From assembly GCF_018881975.1 (NCBI RefSeq), contig NZ_JACVPJ010000005.1, positions 62,001-126,000 of the forward strand: a stretch of 64,000 bases of DNA, given 5' to 3'. Made by a program: the position numbers and the translations under genes. Of the stretch, positions 56,098-64,000 are shown one piece after another. Numbering within the stretch: position 1 is the stretch's first letter; each line of letters begins with the position of its first letter. The stretch is from Polynucleobacter sp. JS-Safj-400b-B2 (GTDB lineage: Bacteria > Pseudomonadota > Gammaproteobacteria > Burkholderiales > Burkholderiaceae). Below the pieces are notes generated by a model. The model was given only the letters and a program-made list of their open reading frames with translations. It was not told where the DNA came from and searched no databases.

Positions 56098-57375
56098 ATG
56101 AAAATTCTACTAATTGGATCTGGCGGACGCGAACATGCGCTAGCTTGGAAGTTAGCCCAATCCCCCCAAGTGCAAACGGTTTATGTTGCTCCAGGCAATG
56201 GTGGTACAGCTACCGCGAAGCAAACCGCTGCAGGTATTGAGAACTTACCCATCACAGGATTGCAAGAGTTGGCTGACTTTGCTAAGCGCGAGAAGATTCA
56301 TTTAACAGTTGTCGGTCCAGAGGCTCCGCTTGCTGCCGGCATCGTGGATGTATTCCGCAATAATGGCTTGCGTATTTTTGGGCCAACTCAATTAGCAGCC
56401 CAGCTGGAGTCTTCTAAGGACTTTTCTAAAGCCTTTATGAAGCGTCATGGCATTCCAACAGCGGATTACCAAACCTTCTCTAATGCAATAGAGGCACATG
56501 CCTACATTGATGCCAAAGGTGCGCCGATTGTGATTAAGGCTGATGGACTGGCTGCTGGCAAAGGCGTTGTCGTTGCCATGAATCTTGAAGAAGCACATTC
56601 GGCAGTGGACATGATGTTGGCAGACAATAAACTAGGCAATGCAGGTGCCCGTGTAGTGATAGAAGAATTCCTCACGGGGGAAGAAGCAAGTTTTATCGTT
56701 TTAGTAGATGGCAAGAATGTTCTTGCATTAGCAACTAGCCAAGATCACAAGCGCTTATTAGATGCCGATCAAGGACCAAACACGGGCGGCATGGGTGCTT
56801 ACTCCCCTGCTCCAGTAGTTACTCCAGAAATTCATGCACGCGCATTACGTGAAGTGATCATGCCAACTGTTAAAGGCATGAAAGCAGATGGCATTCCTTA
56901 TACCGGCTTCCTATATGCCGGTCTAATGATCACGCCTGACGGCAAGATCAAGACATTAGAATTTAACTGCCGCATGGGTGACCCAGAGACACAGCCCATC
57001 ATGGCCCGACTGCGTAGCGATCTGGTCAATGCACTAGATCATGCGGTAGATGGCACACTCAATGAAGTGGAATTGGAATGGGATCGCCGCACAGCCCTTG
57101 GCGTTGTGCTGGCTGCTCATAATTATCCAGAGACTCCTCGTGTTGGTGATGTCATTACCGGCATACCTGCTGATACTGAAGATCAAATCACTTTCCATGC
57201 TGGCACGAAACTGCAAGATGGCAAAGTGGTGACATCAGGCGGACGCGTGATGTGTGTTGTTGGTCTTGCGGACACTGTTCGTGGCGCCCAACAAAAAGCT
57301 TACGATGTGATCAATCACATCAAGTTTGATGACATGCAATATCGCAAAGATATCGGCTACCGCGCAATTAAGTAA
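56098..57375 (+). CDS. purD: Phosphoribosylamine--glycine ligase
   Basis: The second step of purine synthesis, an ATP-grasp ligase of 425 residues. The N-terminal G-S-G-G-R-E-H-A-L-A-W motif binds nucleotide. K-A-D-G-L-A-A-G-K-G-V-V-V-A and D-Q-G-P-N-T-G-G-M-G-A-Y-S-P lie in the ATP-grasp core, and E-F-N-C-R-M-G-D-P-E-T-Q is the metal-binding run. It lies between yebC (30-base gap) and hemF (20-base gap) on the same strand. Confidence 0.97.
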   Translation: MKILLIGSGGREHALAWKLAQSPQVQTVYVAPGNGGTATAKQTAAGIENLPITGLQELADFAKREKIHLTVVGPEAPLAAGIVDVFRNNGLRIFGPTQLAAQLESSKDFSKAFMKRHGIPTADYQTFSNAIEAHAYIDAKGAPIVIKADGLAAGKGVVVAMNLEEAHSAVDMMLADNKLGNAGARVVIEEFLTGEEASFIVLVDGKNVLALATSQDHKRLLDADQGPNTGGMGAYSPAPVVTPEIHARALREVIMPTVKGMKADGIPYTGFLYAGLMITPDGKIKTLEFNCRMGDPETQPIMARLRSDLVNALDHAVDGTLNEVELEWDRRTALGVVLAAHNYPETPRVGDVITGIPADTEDQITFHAGTKLQDGKVVTSGGRVMCVVGLADTVRGAQQKAYDVINHIKFDDMQYRKDIGYRAIK

Positions 57376-57395
57376 CCCCATAAAGTTAGAACGCC

Positions 57396-58328
57396 TTGTC
57401 AGATCACCATACCCAAATTGATATCAATGCCTTAAAAGAATATTTTTTAGGCTTGCAAGATCGCATCACCACTGCCATGAGCGCTTTGGATGGTAAGGCC
57501 TTTGTTGCTGACGAATGGCATAAACCTGAAGACAGCAAACTTAAAGGATATGGCCGTACCTGCATTTTGAATGGCGGCAATATTCTTGAAAAAGGTGGCG
57601 TAGGCTTCTCGCACGTGCGCGGCGATCAAATGCCACCTTCGGCATCGCATCACCGCCCAGAAGTAGCGGGCCGCAGCTTTGAAGCGATGGGCGTTTCCTT
57701 AGTCTTTCACCCAAATAATCCCAAGGTACCCACCACCCATATGAACGTGCGCTGCTTTATTGCCCAAGCGCCAGATAAAGAGGCTGTATGGTGGTTTGGG
57801 GGTGGCTTTGACTTGACCCCTTACTATGGCGTTGATGAGGACTGCAAACACTTTCATCAAACTGCTAAAGATGCTTTAGATCCATTTGGTGAAGAGCTTT
57901 ACCCACGTTTTAAAAAATGGTGTGATGAATATTTCTACTTAAAACATCGTGAAGAACCCCGAGGTATTGGCGGCGTTTTCTTTGATGACTTTAATGAGCT
58001 CGGTTTTGAGAAGAGCTTTGCGATGACTCGCGCAGTAGGTGATGCATTTATTAACGCTTACCTCCCAATCGTGCAGCGCCGCCATCAAGATGGCTTTACT
58101 CCTGAAGAAAAGTCTTTCCAAGAATATCGCCGTGGTCGTTATGTTGAATACAACCTCATCTTTGATCGAGGGACGATCTTTGGCCTGCACTCAGGTGGTC
58201 GTACTGAATCTATTCTGATGTCGATGCCACCAGTGGTTCAATGGTGGTACAACTGGCAGCCAACTCCTGGCACGCCAGAGGCTAAGTTATATGACTATTA
58301 CCTCAAGCCACGAGATTGGCTAGCTTGA
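57396..58328 (+). CDS. hemF: Aerobic coproporphyrinogen-III oxidase
   Basis: This enzyme oxidatively decarboxylates coproporphyrinogen III to protoporphyrinogen IX using O2. The 310-residue protein has [28 protein letters not shown], and [14 protein letters not shown], the family blocks. The start is TTG at 57396 because conserved sequence ([14 protein letters not shown]) begins right after and no ATG fits. The stop overlaps the nadD start region. Confidence 0.95.
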   Translation: MSDHHTQIDINALKEYFLGLQDRITTAMSALDGKAFVADEWHKPEDSKLKGYGRTCILNGGNILEKGGVGFSHVRGDQMPPSASHHRPEVAGRSFEAMGVSLVFHPNNPKVPTTHMNVRCFIAQAPDKEAVWWFGGGFDLTPYYGVDEDCKHFHQTAKDALDPFGEELYPRFKKWCDEYFYLKHREEPRGIGGVFFDDFNELGFEKSFAMTRAVGDAFINAYLPIVQRRHQDGFTPEEKSFQEYRRGRYVEYNLIFDRGTIFGLHSGGRTESILMSMPPVVQWWYNWQPTPGTPEAKLYDYYLKPRDWLA

Positions 58329-59029
58329 GCGCTTTACCTTTGAATACTCCTAAAAAAATTGGCATTCTTGGGGGAACCTTTGATCCCCCTCATGTGGGCC
58401 ATCTTAAGCTGGCCACTCATTTTTCAAGACTGTTGCGACTAGATGCCCTACTACTCATTCCCAGCGGTGAACCCTGGCAAAAAGGTGCCGGCATTACTCC
58501 TGCAGAAGTACGCTTTAAGCTAACTGAGGCTGCAGGAATTGATTTAGCACGAACATTTTTATATCTCAAGATCGCTACTCAAGTAGGCATTGACCGTATG
58601 GAGATCGATCGCGCTGGACCAAGCTATGCAATCGATACCGTCAAAGCCTTGCGAGAGCGATTTGGAGCAAATGCTAGCTTGACTTGGCTAATGGGAGCAG
58701 ATTCCTTGGTGGCGCTTCCTAGCTGGAATTCTTGGGAAAAGCTGAGTCAATACGTCAATTTTGCCGTGGCCACTAGACCGCACCATGATTTACAAGACCA
58801 AATTAGTTCTGAAGTGAGGCAATTTATTGAAGATCATCAGGTAAAAAATGTTGCCGCTCTTGAAAATAGCACCGCAGGCCTCATATATATCGATGACAGC
58901 TTGAATGTCGATCTATCCTCTACCGAGTTACGCGACCTCCTCAAATCAAGCTCTAGAAGCGCTATAGCATCCGAGCAAATACCAACCCACACCCTAGAAA
59001 TCATTACAAATCTGGGCTTGTATCAGTAA
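58325..59029 (+). CDS. nadD: Nicotinate-nucleotide adenylyltransferase
   Basis: This enzyme joins nicotinate mononucleotide and ATP to form deamido-NAD. The core motif [14 protein letters not shown] lies near the N-terminus, and S-S-T-E-L-R near the C-terminus is the second ATP-binding block. No ATG exists before the core, so a TTG is used. I chose TTG 58325, which overlaps the hemF stop (TTGA); TTG 58316 is the other option. Length is about 234 residues. Confidence 0.92.
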   Translation: MSALPLNTPKKIGILGGTFDPPHVGHLKLATHFSRLLRLDALLLIPSGEPWQKGAGITPAEVRFKLTEAAGIDLARTFLYLKIATQVGIDRMEIDRAGPSYAIDTVKALRERFGANASLTWLMGADSLVALPSWNSWEKLSQYVNFAVATRPHHDLQDQISSEVRQFIEDHQVKNVAALENSTAGLIYIDDSLNVDLSSTELRDLLKSSSRSAIASEQIPTHTLEIITNLGLYQ

Positions 59030-59074
59030 TCAAGCTAAGATCACCCTAAATACAAAAATTATTACCGAGAAAAT

Positions 59075-59464
59075 ATGGGCTTACGTAAATTACAACGCGT
59101 CGTGATTGATGCCCTAGAAGATGTCAAAGCACAGGATATTCGTGTATATGACACCACCAAATTAAGTGAATTATTCGATCGCGTGATCATTGCTACCGGT
59201 TCAAGCAATCGCCAAACCCGCTCTTTAGCAATGTCCGTCAAAGAAGAGGTAAATGCCAAAGGCGGTGAAGTTATTTCTATTGAAGGTTTAGAAACCGGTG
59301 AGTGGGTATTGGTAGACTGCGGCGACGTTGTTGTACATATTTTGCAACCGATGCTACGCTCTTACTATCAGCTTGAAGGCATGTGGGGCGCTAAACCAGT
59401 CCGCGTCAAATTAGCTGGCGATAAGGGTCTTGCCAAGGCAAGCGAATCTGAAGACGACGAGTAA
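59075..59464 (+). CDS. rsfS: Ribosome silencing factor RsfS
   Basis: A 129-residue protein that binds ribosomal protein L14 and blocks 50S-30S joining when nutrients fall. The family segments [18 protein letters not shown] and [13 protein letters not shown] are clear, with an acidic C-terminus. It lies between nadD and rlmH, the usual order. Confidence 0.95.
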   Translation: MGLRKLQRVVIDALEDVKAQDIRVYDTTKLSELFDRVIIATGSSNRQTRSLAMSVKEEVNAKGGEVISIEGLETGEWVLVDCGDVVVHILQPMLRSYYQLEGMWGAKPVRVKLAGDKGLAKASESEDDE

Positions 59465-59484
59465 TTTCGTCGTCATTTGCGGCA

Positions 59485-59928
59485 ATGCGACTCACCATAG
59501 TTTCAGTTGGCCATAAGATGCCCGAGTGGGTTGCAATAGCTACCCATGACTACATCAAAAGAATGCCTGCTGACTGCAGCATTGAAATCAAAGAGATCAA
59601 ACCGGATATCACCCCCGCAAAAGAAGCCGTAAGGATTGCTGCAGCTATTCCAAAGGGGTCCAGGGTGATTGCTTTGGATGAACGTGGCAAAGATCAAACT
59701 ACACAAAACTTAGCGACTCAACTGGCCAGTTGGCGCCAAGAGGGCTTTGACATCACCTTTTTAATTGGTGGGGCGGATGGCTTGGACGCGAGCTTAAAAG
59801 CAAGTGCGCAAGCCATGTGGCGACTATCTAGCCTTACCTTGCCTCATGCAATGGCTAGAGTATTGCTTGTTGAGCAACTCTATCGAGCCTGGACCATTCT
59901 GCAAGGCCATCCATATCATCGTGAGTAA
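59485..59928 (+). CDS. rlmH: 23S rRNA pseudouridine(1915) N3-methyltransferase
   Basis: A SPOUT-family methyltransferase of 147 residues that methylates pseudouridine 1915 in helix 69. The S-adenosylmethionine knot contains F-L-I-G-G-A-D-G-L and the C-terminal [20 protein letters not shown] motif, followed by the H-P-Y-H-R-E end. Its last 8 bases overlap the Maf start. Confidence 0.96.
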   Translation: MRLTIVSVGHKMPEWVAIATHDYIKRMPADCSIEIKEIKPDITPAKEAVRIAAAIPKGSRVIALDERGKDQTTQNLATQLASWRQEGFDITFLIGGADGLDASLKASAQAMWRLSSLTLPHAMARVLLVEQLYRAWTILQGHPYHRE

Positions 59929-60565
59929 GTTGATAAATCCCGTGCATTCTTTTATATACCTTGCTTCGCAGAGTCCCCGTCGACAAGAGCTCTTAAAGCA
60001 AATCGGTATTCGCTTTGAAATGCTTTTGCCTAGCCCCGATGAAGACAGTGAAAGCATTGAAACTCCCTTGTTCAATGAAAAAGCTCGCGACTATGTTGAG
60101 CGCGTTACCTTGGCAAAAAGTGCTGCAGCACTTTCGAGATGGAAAAAAAGTGGGTTGCCGTGGGCCCCGATCCTCTGCGCCGATACTACCGTGAGTCTAC
60201 CCAATAGTCCTGATGGAGAAATTCTGGGTAAGCCGGCTGATGCAGTAGATGCTGTACGTATTTTGAGCATGCTCAGCGGCAAAATACATGAAGTACTTAG
60301 CTCGGTAGCTGTGACCATAAATCCTGATGAAAAACCAATACAATTAGTGCAGGTTTCTGAAGTTCAGTTTGTCAACTTAGCTCCCGAACAAATTTCTGCC
60401 TACATCGCCAGCGGTGAACCCTTTGGTAAGGCTGGAGCCTACGGTATCCAAGGCTTAGGTGGTGCCTTTATTCCCTCAATTCAGGGTAGCTATAGCGGTA
60501 TCATGGGTCTACCTATTTATGAAACCAGCCTTTTGCTGGAACGTGCCCAAGTCAGCAGCATATGA
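59921..60565 (+). CDS. maf: Maf-family nucleoside triphosphate pyrophosphatase
   Basis: A house-cleaning NTP pyrophosphatase of about 214 residues. I infer a GTG start at 59921, as the conserved block [14 protein letters not shown] begins soon after and the frame upstream lies within rlmH; TTG 59930 is an alternative. Further motifs are C-A-D-T-T-V, G-K-P and [12 protein letters not shown]. The pattern fits YhdE-type (dTTP/UTP) enzymes. It overlaps rng by 4 bases. Confidence 0.9.
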   Translation: MSKLINPVHSFIYLASQSPRRQELLKQIGIRFEMLLPSPDEDSESIETPLFNEKARDYVERVTLAKSAAALSRWKKSGLPWAPILCADTTVSLPNSPDGEILGKPADAVDAVRILSMLSGKIHEVLSSVAVTINPDEKPIQLVQVSEVQFVNLAPEQISAYIASGEPFGKAGAYGIQGLGGAFIPSIQGSYSGIMGLPIYETSLLLERAQVSSI

Positions 60566-62025
60566 ACGAAGAGATACTGATCAATATCACCCCGCAAGAA
60601 ACGCGCGTTGCTTTAATTCAGCAAGGCGCAGTTCAAGAATTGCAGATTGAGCGCACTCGACAACGAGGTATTGTCGGCAATATCTATTTAGCCAAAGTAG
60701 CGCGTGTATTGCCAGGTATGCAATCTGCATTTATTGAGATTGGTCTTGAACGAACTGCTTTTATGCACGTTGCAGACATTACCCAAAATAATCCTCAGGC
60801 ACAAATTGAAAAATTATTATTTGAGGGGCAAACACTACTAGTACAGGTATTAAAAGATCCGCTAGGCACTAAAGGCGCTCGCCTGACAACCCAATTGAGT
60901 ATTGCTGGCCGTAATTTGGTTTATTTACCCCCTGCGGGCAGCGATGCTGCAACTGAAAAATATATAGGTGTTTCCCAGCGGATTGATCAACCTGAAGAGC
61001 GTGAGGCGATCAAGGCCCGTCTTGCCAGATTGATGGCTGACGATGAAAAAGGCGGCATTATTGTCCGCACCAGCGCCCAAGATGCATCGGATACTGAACT
61101 GCAGCATGACATGCTTTACCTGCGCACCACCTGGGAAAACATTCATGCGGCGATGAAACATAATCCGGCCCCCACCCTGCTCTATCAAGACCTCAGTCTT
61201 GCTGAGCGAGTCTTGCGTGATGTTGCTGGAGAAGAGACCACTCAAATTCGAGTGGATTCTGCTGAAAATTTCGAGAAGCTTAAAGCCTTTACCACCGCTT
61301 ACATGCCCAACCTGCTGGGCAAGCTGACTCTACATCGTGGCGAGCGTGCGTTATTTGATTTATTTGATGTGGATGCTGAGATCAATAAGGCCCTCGGTCG
61401 TCGAGTAGACTTAAAGTCTGGCGGCTATCTGATGATTGATCAAACGGAGTCCATGACAACGATTGATGTCAATACTGGCAGCTATGTCGGCGCACGCAAT
61501 CTTGATGATACCGTCTTCAAAACCAACTTGGAAGCAGCTCAAGCGATTGCTCGCCAACTGCGCTTACGCAATCTGGGTGGCATCATCATTATTGACTTCA
61601 TTGATATGGTTGGCAAAGACCATCAAGAATCCGTGTTGCATGAACTCAAACGTAATCTAGAGCGTGATCATGCGCGTACCTCAGTAAGCGATTTTTCTGC
61701 TTTGGGCTTAGTAGAGATGACTCGCAAGCGGACTCGTGAGTCGCTCGCCCATATCACCTGCGAGCCTTGCGCTACCTGTCTTGGCAAGGGTGAGATTAAA
61801 ACTGCGCAGACAATTTGTTACGAGATTTTGCGAGAGATTGTGCGAGAGCACCGCCAGTTTAATCCGCGAGAATTCCGAATTGTGGCAGCACCTGATGTTA
61901 TTGATCTATTCCTAGAAGAAGAAAATCAATTCTTGGCACAGCTTGGCGACTTCATTGGCAAACCGATTACCCTCCAGGCTGAGGGTAGCTTCCGTCAAGA
62001 ACAATACGATATTGTTCTCAGTTAA
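60562..62025 (+). CDS. rng: Ribonuclease G
   Basis: A 487-residue endoribonuclease that matures the 16S rRNA 5' end and cuts AU-rich RNA. It begins with an S1-like RNA-binding domain (about 35-125). T-T-I-D-V-N-T-G-S-Y-V-G (catalytic Asp region), I-I-I-D-F-I-D-M (second catalytic Asp) and the zinc-link C-E-P-C-A-T-C-L-G-K-G near residue 405 follow. It lacks the long RNase E scaffold, so it is RNase G rather than E. Confidence 0.95.
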   Translation: MNEEILINITPQETRVALIQQGAVQELQIERTRQRGIVGNIYLAKVARVLPGMQSAFIEIGLERTAFMHVADITQNNPQAQIEKLLFEGQTLLVQVLKDPLGTKGARLTTQLSIAGRNLVYLPPAGSDAATEKYIGVSQRIDQPEEREAIKARLARLMADDEKGGIIVRTSAQDASDTELQHDMLYLRTTWENIHAAMKHNPAPTLLYQDLSLAERVLRDVAGEETTQIRVDSAENFEKLKAFTTAYMPNLLGKLTLHRGERALFDLFDVDAEINKALGRRVDLKSGGYLMIDQTESMTTIDVNTGSYVGARNLDDTVFKTNLEAAQAIARQLRLRNLGGIIIIDFIDMVGKDHQESVLHELKRNLERDHARTSVSDFSALGLVEMTRKRTRESLAHITCEPCATCLGKGEIKTAQTICYEILREIVREHRQFNPREFRIVAAPDVIDLFLEEENQFLAQLGDFIGKPITLQAEGSFRQEQYDIVLS

Positions 62026-62051
62026 ATTTTCTAAATTTTGGTTGGACTCAA

Positions 62052-63815
62052 TTAGGCGTTTGAGAACTGAATGCGATGTAAATTCGCATACAAGCCGTCT
62101 TGCTTAATTAAATCTTCGTGGGAACCATTTTCAACGATCTTGCCATGCTCAAGCACCACAATTCGGTCAGCATGTTCAATGGTTGATAAACGGTGAGCAA
62201 TCACTAAAGTAGTTCTATTCGCCATTAAGCGCTCAAGCGCCTCCTGAACCTGACGTTCGGATTCAGAATCCAATGCAGAAGTTGCTTCATCCAAAATCAA
62301 AATTGGCGCATTTTTATAGATTGCGCGGGCAATAGCCATGCGCTGGCGTTGTCCGCCGGATAAGCGATTACCGTTATCACCCACCATCGAATCAATACCT
62401 TCGGGCAACTCTTTGATCAGCGCACTCAAATTAGCAGCCTCCAAAGCTTCCATGACACGTCCACGATCAATACCACCTTGATCGTTGGCGCCATAGGCGA
62501 CGTTAGCAGCAATCGTATCGTTAAAGAGGATGACATCCTGACTTACAAAAGCAATCTGGCGTCGCACATCGGCCAACACAATATCTTCGATAGGAATGTC
62601 ATCCAAGAAAATGTGGCCGCTGGTCGGCTTATAGAAGCGTGGCAATAAATTAACGAGCGTAGATTTACCGCCACCTGAAGGTCCAACGAAAGCTACAACT
62701 TCACCTGGTTTAATGTTGAGATTGATATTGCGCAAAGCATCTTTTCGCCCGACCTCTTGTTGATATGAAAAGCCAACGTCATCAAAACGAATAGCGCCTT
62801 TTGCCTTATTAAGCGGCTTCATATTCTGCTTGTGCTCTTCATCCTCCTCAAAAGGCTGATCCATTAATCCAAAAATCATTTCTGCAGCTGTAAGCCCACG
62901 TTGTAGCGGCTGATTAATATCGGCCAAGTGCTTAAGCGGTGAAATTACCAACATCATGGCGGTAATAAAGGCTGCAAAACCACCGACAGTCGTGCCTTCG
63001 GTGGCAGATTGCATCAACGCGATGACTAGTACTACGGATAAAGCCATAGAGGCAATCAACTGAGTGATTGGCTGATTTAGACCGCCCGCCACAGCAGACT
63101 TCAAAGCAAACTGACGTGCACGTTCAGCCTTTTGTCTAAAACGATTCATTTCGTACTCTTCAGCACCATGAACTTTAACTATCTTATATCCCGCAGCCGC
63201 CTCTTCCACAATGTAAGCAAGCTCACTAGTGAGTGTTTGCTGCTCTCTATTTAGGGATCTTAGGCGACGATTAATTTTGCTCATGATGAATGCAATCACC
63301 GGGAAAATAACCAGTACCACCAATGTCAATTGCCAGTTTAGGTAGATGAGATAGCCCATTAAACCAATTACAGTGAGTGAATCACGCACCAAGCTAATTA
63401 ACATTCCCCCCATAACAGAGAGGACATTATTTACTTCAAAGACAACTGCATTAATGAGGTTTGATGCAGAGTTTTGTTGAAAAAAAGCAGTCTTTGCATG
63501 CAATAGTGTTTGAAACATTTGCTCACGCAATTTCAATAACACCGCATTAATTACTCGAGTTAATAGATAGTTGGATAAAAATTGAGCCAAACTGCGAACC
63601 AAGGCCAAGCCAACCAAAAAAACGGGGACTTGCCAGAGCTTGCTATTGAGCTGACCAGTAAAGCCGCGGTCCAGCAAGGGCTTCATCAGAGCCGGAATGG
63701 AGGTTTCGGCGCCAGCCACCAAAGCCATGGCCAAAAGCGACCCAATAATCAAGCCGTAATGGGGCTTGAGGTAGGTAATTAAGCGATTTAGGGCGGTACG
63801 GTCTTGAGCATTCAT
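62052..63815 (-). CDS. msbA: Lipid A/LPS-core flippase MsbA (ABC transporter)
   Basis: A half-size ABC exporter of 587 residues from the ATG at 63815 (M-N-A-Q-D-R-T); the longer frame to 63983 reads antisense through the glycosyltransferase. Six TM helices are followed by an ATPase with Walker [10 protein letters not shown], signature L-S-G-G-Q-R-Q-R, Walker [13 protein letters not shown] and the H-loop I-A-H-R-L-S-T. It flips core-lipid A across the inner membrane, feeding the LptFG system also in this window. A CATAAT hexamer ends 7 bases before the ATG. Confidence 0.94.
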   Translation of the reverse strand: MNAQDRTALNRLITYLKPHYGLIIGSLLAMALVAGAETSIPALMKPLLDRGFTGQLNSKLWQVPVFLVGLALVRSLAQFLSNYLLTRVINAVLLKLREQMFQTLLHAKTAFFQQNSASNLINAVVFEVNNVLSVMGGMLISLVRDSLTVIGLMGYLIYLNWQLTLVVLVIFPVIAFIMSKINRRLRSLNREQQTLTSELAYIVEEAAAGYKIVKVHGAEEYEMNRFRQKAERARQFALKSAVAGGLNQPITQLIASMALSVVLVIALMQSATEGTTVGGFAAFITAMMLVISPLKHLADINQPLQRGLTAAEMIFGLMDQPFEEDEEHKQNMKPLNKAKGAIRFDDVGFSYQQEVGRKDALRNINLNIKPGEVVAFVGPSGGGKSTLVNLLPRFYKPTSGHIFLDDIPIEDIVLADVRRQIAFVSQDVILFNDTIAANVAYGANDQGGIDRGRVMEALEAANLSALIKELPEGIDSMVGDNGNRLSGGQRQRMAIARAIYKNAPILILDEATSALDSESERQVQEALERLMANRTTLVIAHRLSTIEHADRIVVLEHGKIVENGSHEDLIKQDGLYANLHRIQFSNA

Positions 63816-63828
63816 ATAATGAATTATG
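63813..63828. promoter_or_regulatory. Ten-base divergent start region of msbA and glycosyltransferase gene
   Basis: Only 10 bases (63816-63825) separate the two start codons. TATAAT (63815-63820) ends 5 bases before the plus-strand ATG, and CATAAT lies 7 bases before the minus-strand ATG. Both genes lack Shine-Dalgarno sequences. Convincing -35 boxes were not seen. Confidence 0.45.
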
Positions 63829-64000
63829 CCCACCTTATCAGTCATACTCATCACCCGCAATGAAGAGGCCAATTTGGACGATTGTCTGGCCTCCCTGGAA
63901 GGGATCGCCCAGCAGATCGTAGTGGTTGATACCGATAGTTCAGACCACACCCTAGAAATAGCCAAAAAACATGGGGCAAGCATTTCCCAGCCTGCGGATT
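63826..64000 (+). CDS. Family 2 glycosyltransferase, N-terminal part (3' end outside window)
   Basis: The 58 visible codons begin [20 protein letters not shown] and continue with [11 protein letters not shown], the nucleotide-sugar-binding start of GT2 enzymes. Related proteins (WaaE/KdtX type) add a sugar to the LPS inner core, which fits the adjacent msbA. The usual V-V-D-S-G-S-T-D is altered to V-V-D-T-D-S-S-D. The gene runs off the window end. Confidence 0.78.
   Translation, partial: MPTLSVILITRNEEANLDDCLASLEGIAQQIVVVDTDSSDHTLEIAKKHGASISQPAD

Noticed and set aside
59804..59920. N-terminal extension of Maf
   Set aside because: It lies inside rlmH in another frame; Maf similarity begins after 59921.
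63816..63983. N-terminal extension of msbA
   Set aside because: It overlaps the glycosyltransferase frame on the other strand and has no MsbA similarity.

Overview
The window looks like part of a betaproteobacterial chromosome, most probably Polynucleobacter or a close Burkholderiaceae relative. This is inferred from moderate GC, an almost gap-free layout, the gene order holC-pepA / lptFG / cysB-like / tRNA-Leu / yebC-purD-hemF-nadD-rsfS-rlmH-maf-rng / msbA, and a 6S RNA gene just behind zapA. No phage, insertion sequence, CRISPR array or rRNA was seen. Most genes are housekeeping, with several catabolic or transport modules between them.

Layout. 1-8.7 kb: end of a cyanophycin synthetase, fbp, a small VapBC toxin-antitoxin pair, pepN, a GDT1-type Mn exporter, and an amino-acid permease plus alanine dehydrogenase pair in which ald is split by a frameshift. 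8.7-20.6 kb: tcdA, pdxH, msrA, an aldehyde dehydrogenase, a LysE exporter, a DEAD-box helicase with a hairpin-rich leader, ubiC, hemCD, argH and an orphan TRAP permease pair. 20.9-29.4 kb: dcd, a Kir-type K+ channel coupled to an Orn/Lys/Arg decarboxylase, fdhD, metG, a DUF3460 gene, scpA and panC. 29.5-30.9 kb: a decayed membrane HD-GYP gene with one nonsense and one frameshift lesion.

31.0-37.7 kb is an oxalate module, all on the minus strand: Crp/Fnr-type regulator, oxalyl-CoA decarboxylase, two formyl-CoA:oxalate CoA-transferases, a small PAS protein and a stand-alone formyltransferase. The last resembles the N-terminal 10-formyl-THF hydrolase domain of ALDH1L1 rather than ordinary Fmt. 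This is the most novel-looking part of the window. It suggests a direct link between formyl-CoA from oxalate and the folate one-carbon pool. An FNR-like palindrome lies upstream of oxc.

37.8-41.7 kb: a cobalamin riboswitch in front of btuB, a small coiled-coil gene, zapA, 6S RNA and a TauE/SafE transporter. 41.75-48.7 kb: a complete malonate-use operon (LysR regulator, malonyl-CoA decarboxylase, TRAP transporter PQM, malonyl-CoA synthetase) with a clear LysR-type palindrome before the first enzyme gene. 48.7-64 kb: dense housekeeping genes, ending with divergent msbA and a glycosyltransferase whose start codons are only 10 bases apart.

Several genes (pdxH, argH, dcd, pepN, the coiled-coil gene before zapA, the last glycosyltransferase) have a -10-like hexamer 5-6 bases before the ATG and no Shine-Dalgarno sequence. 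This suggests leaderless transcripts are common here.
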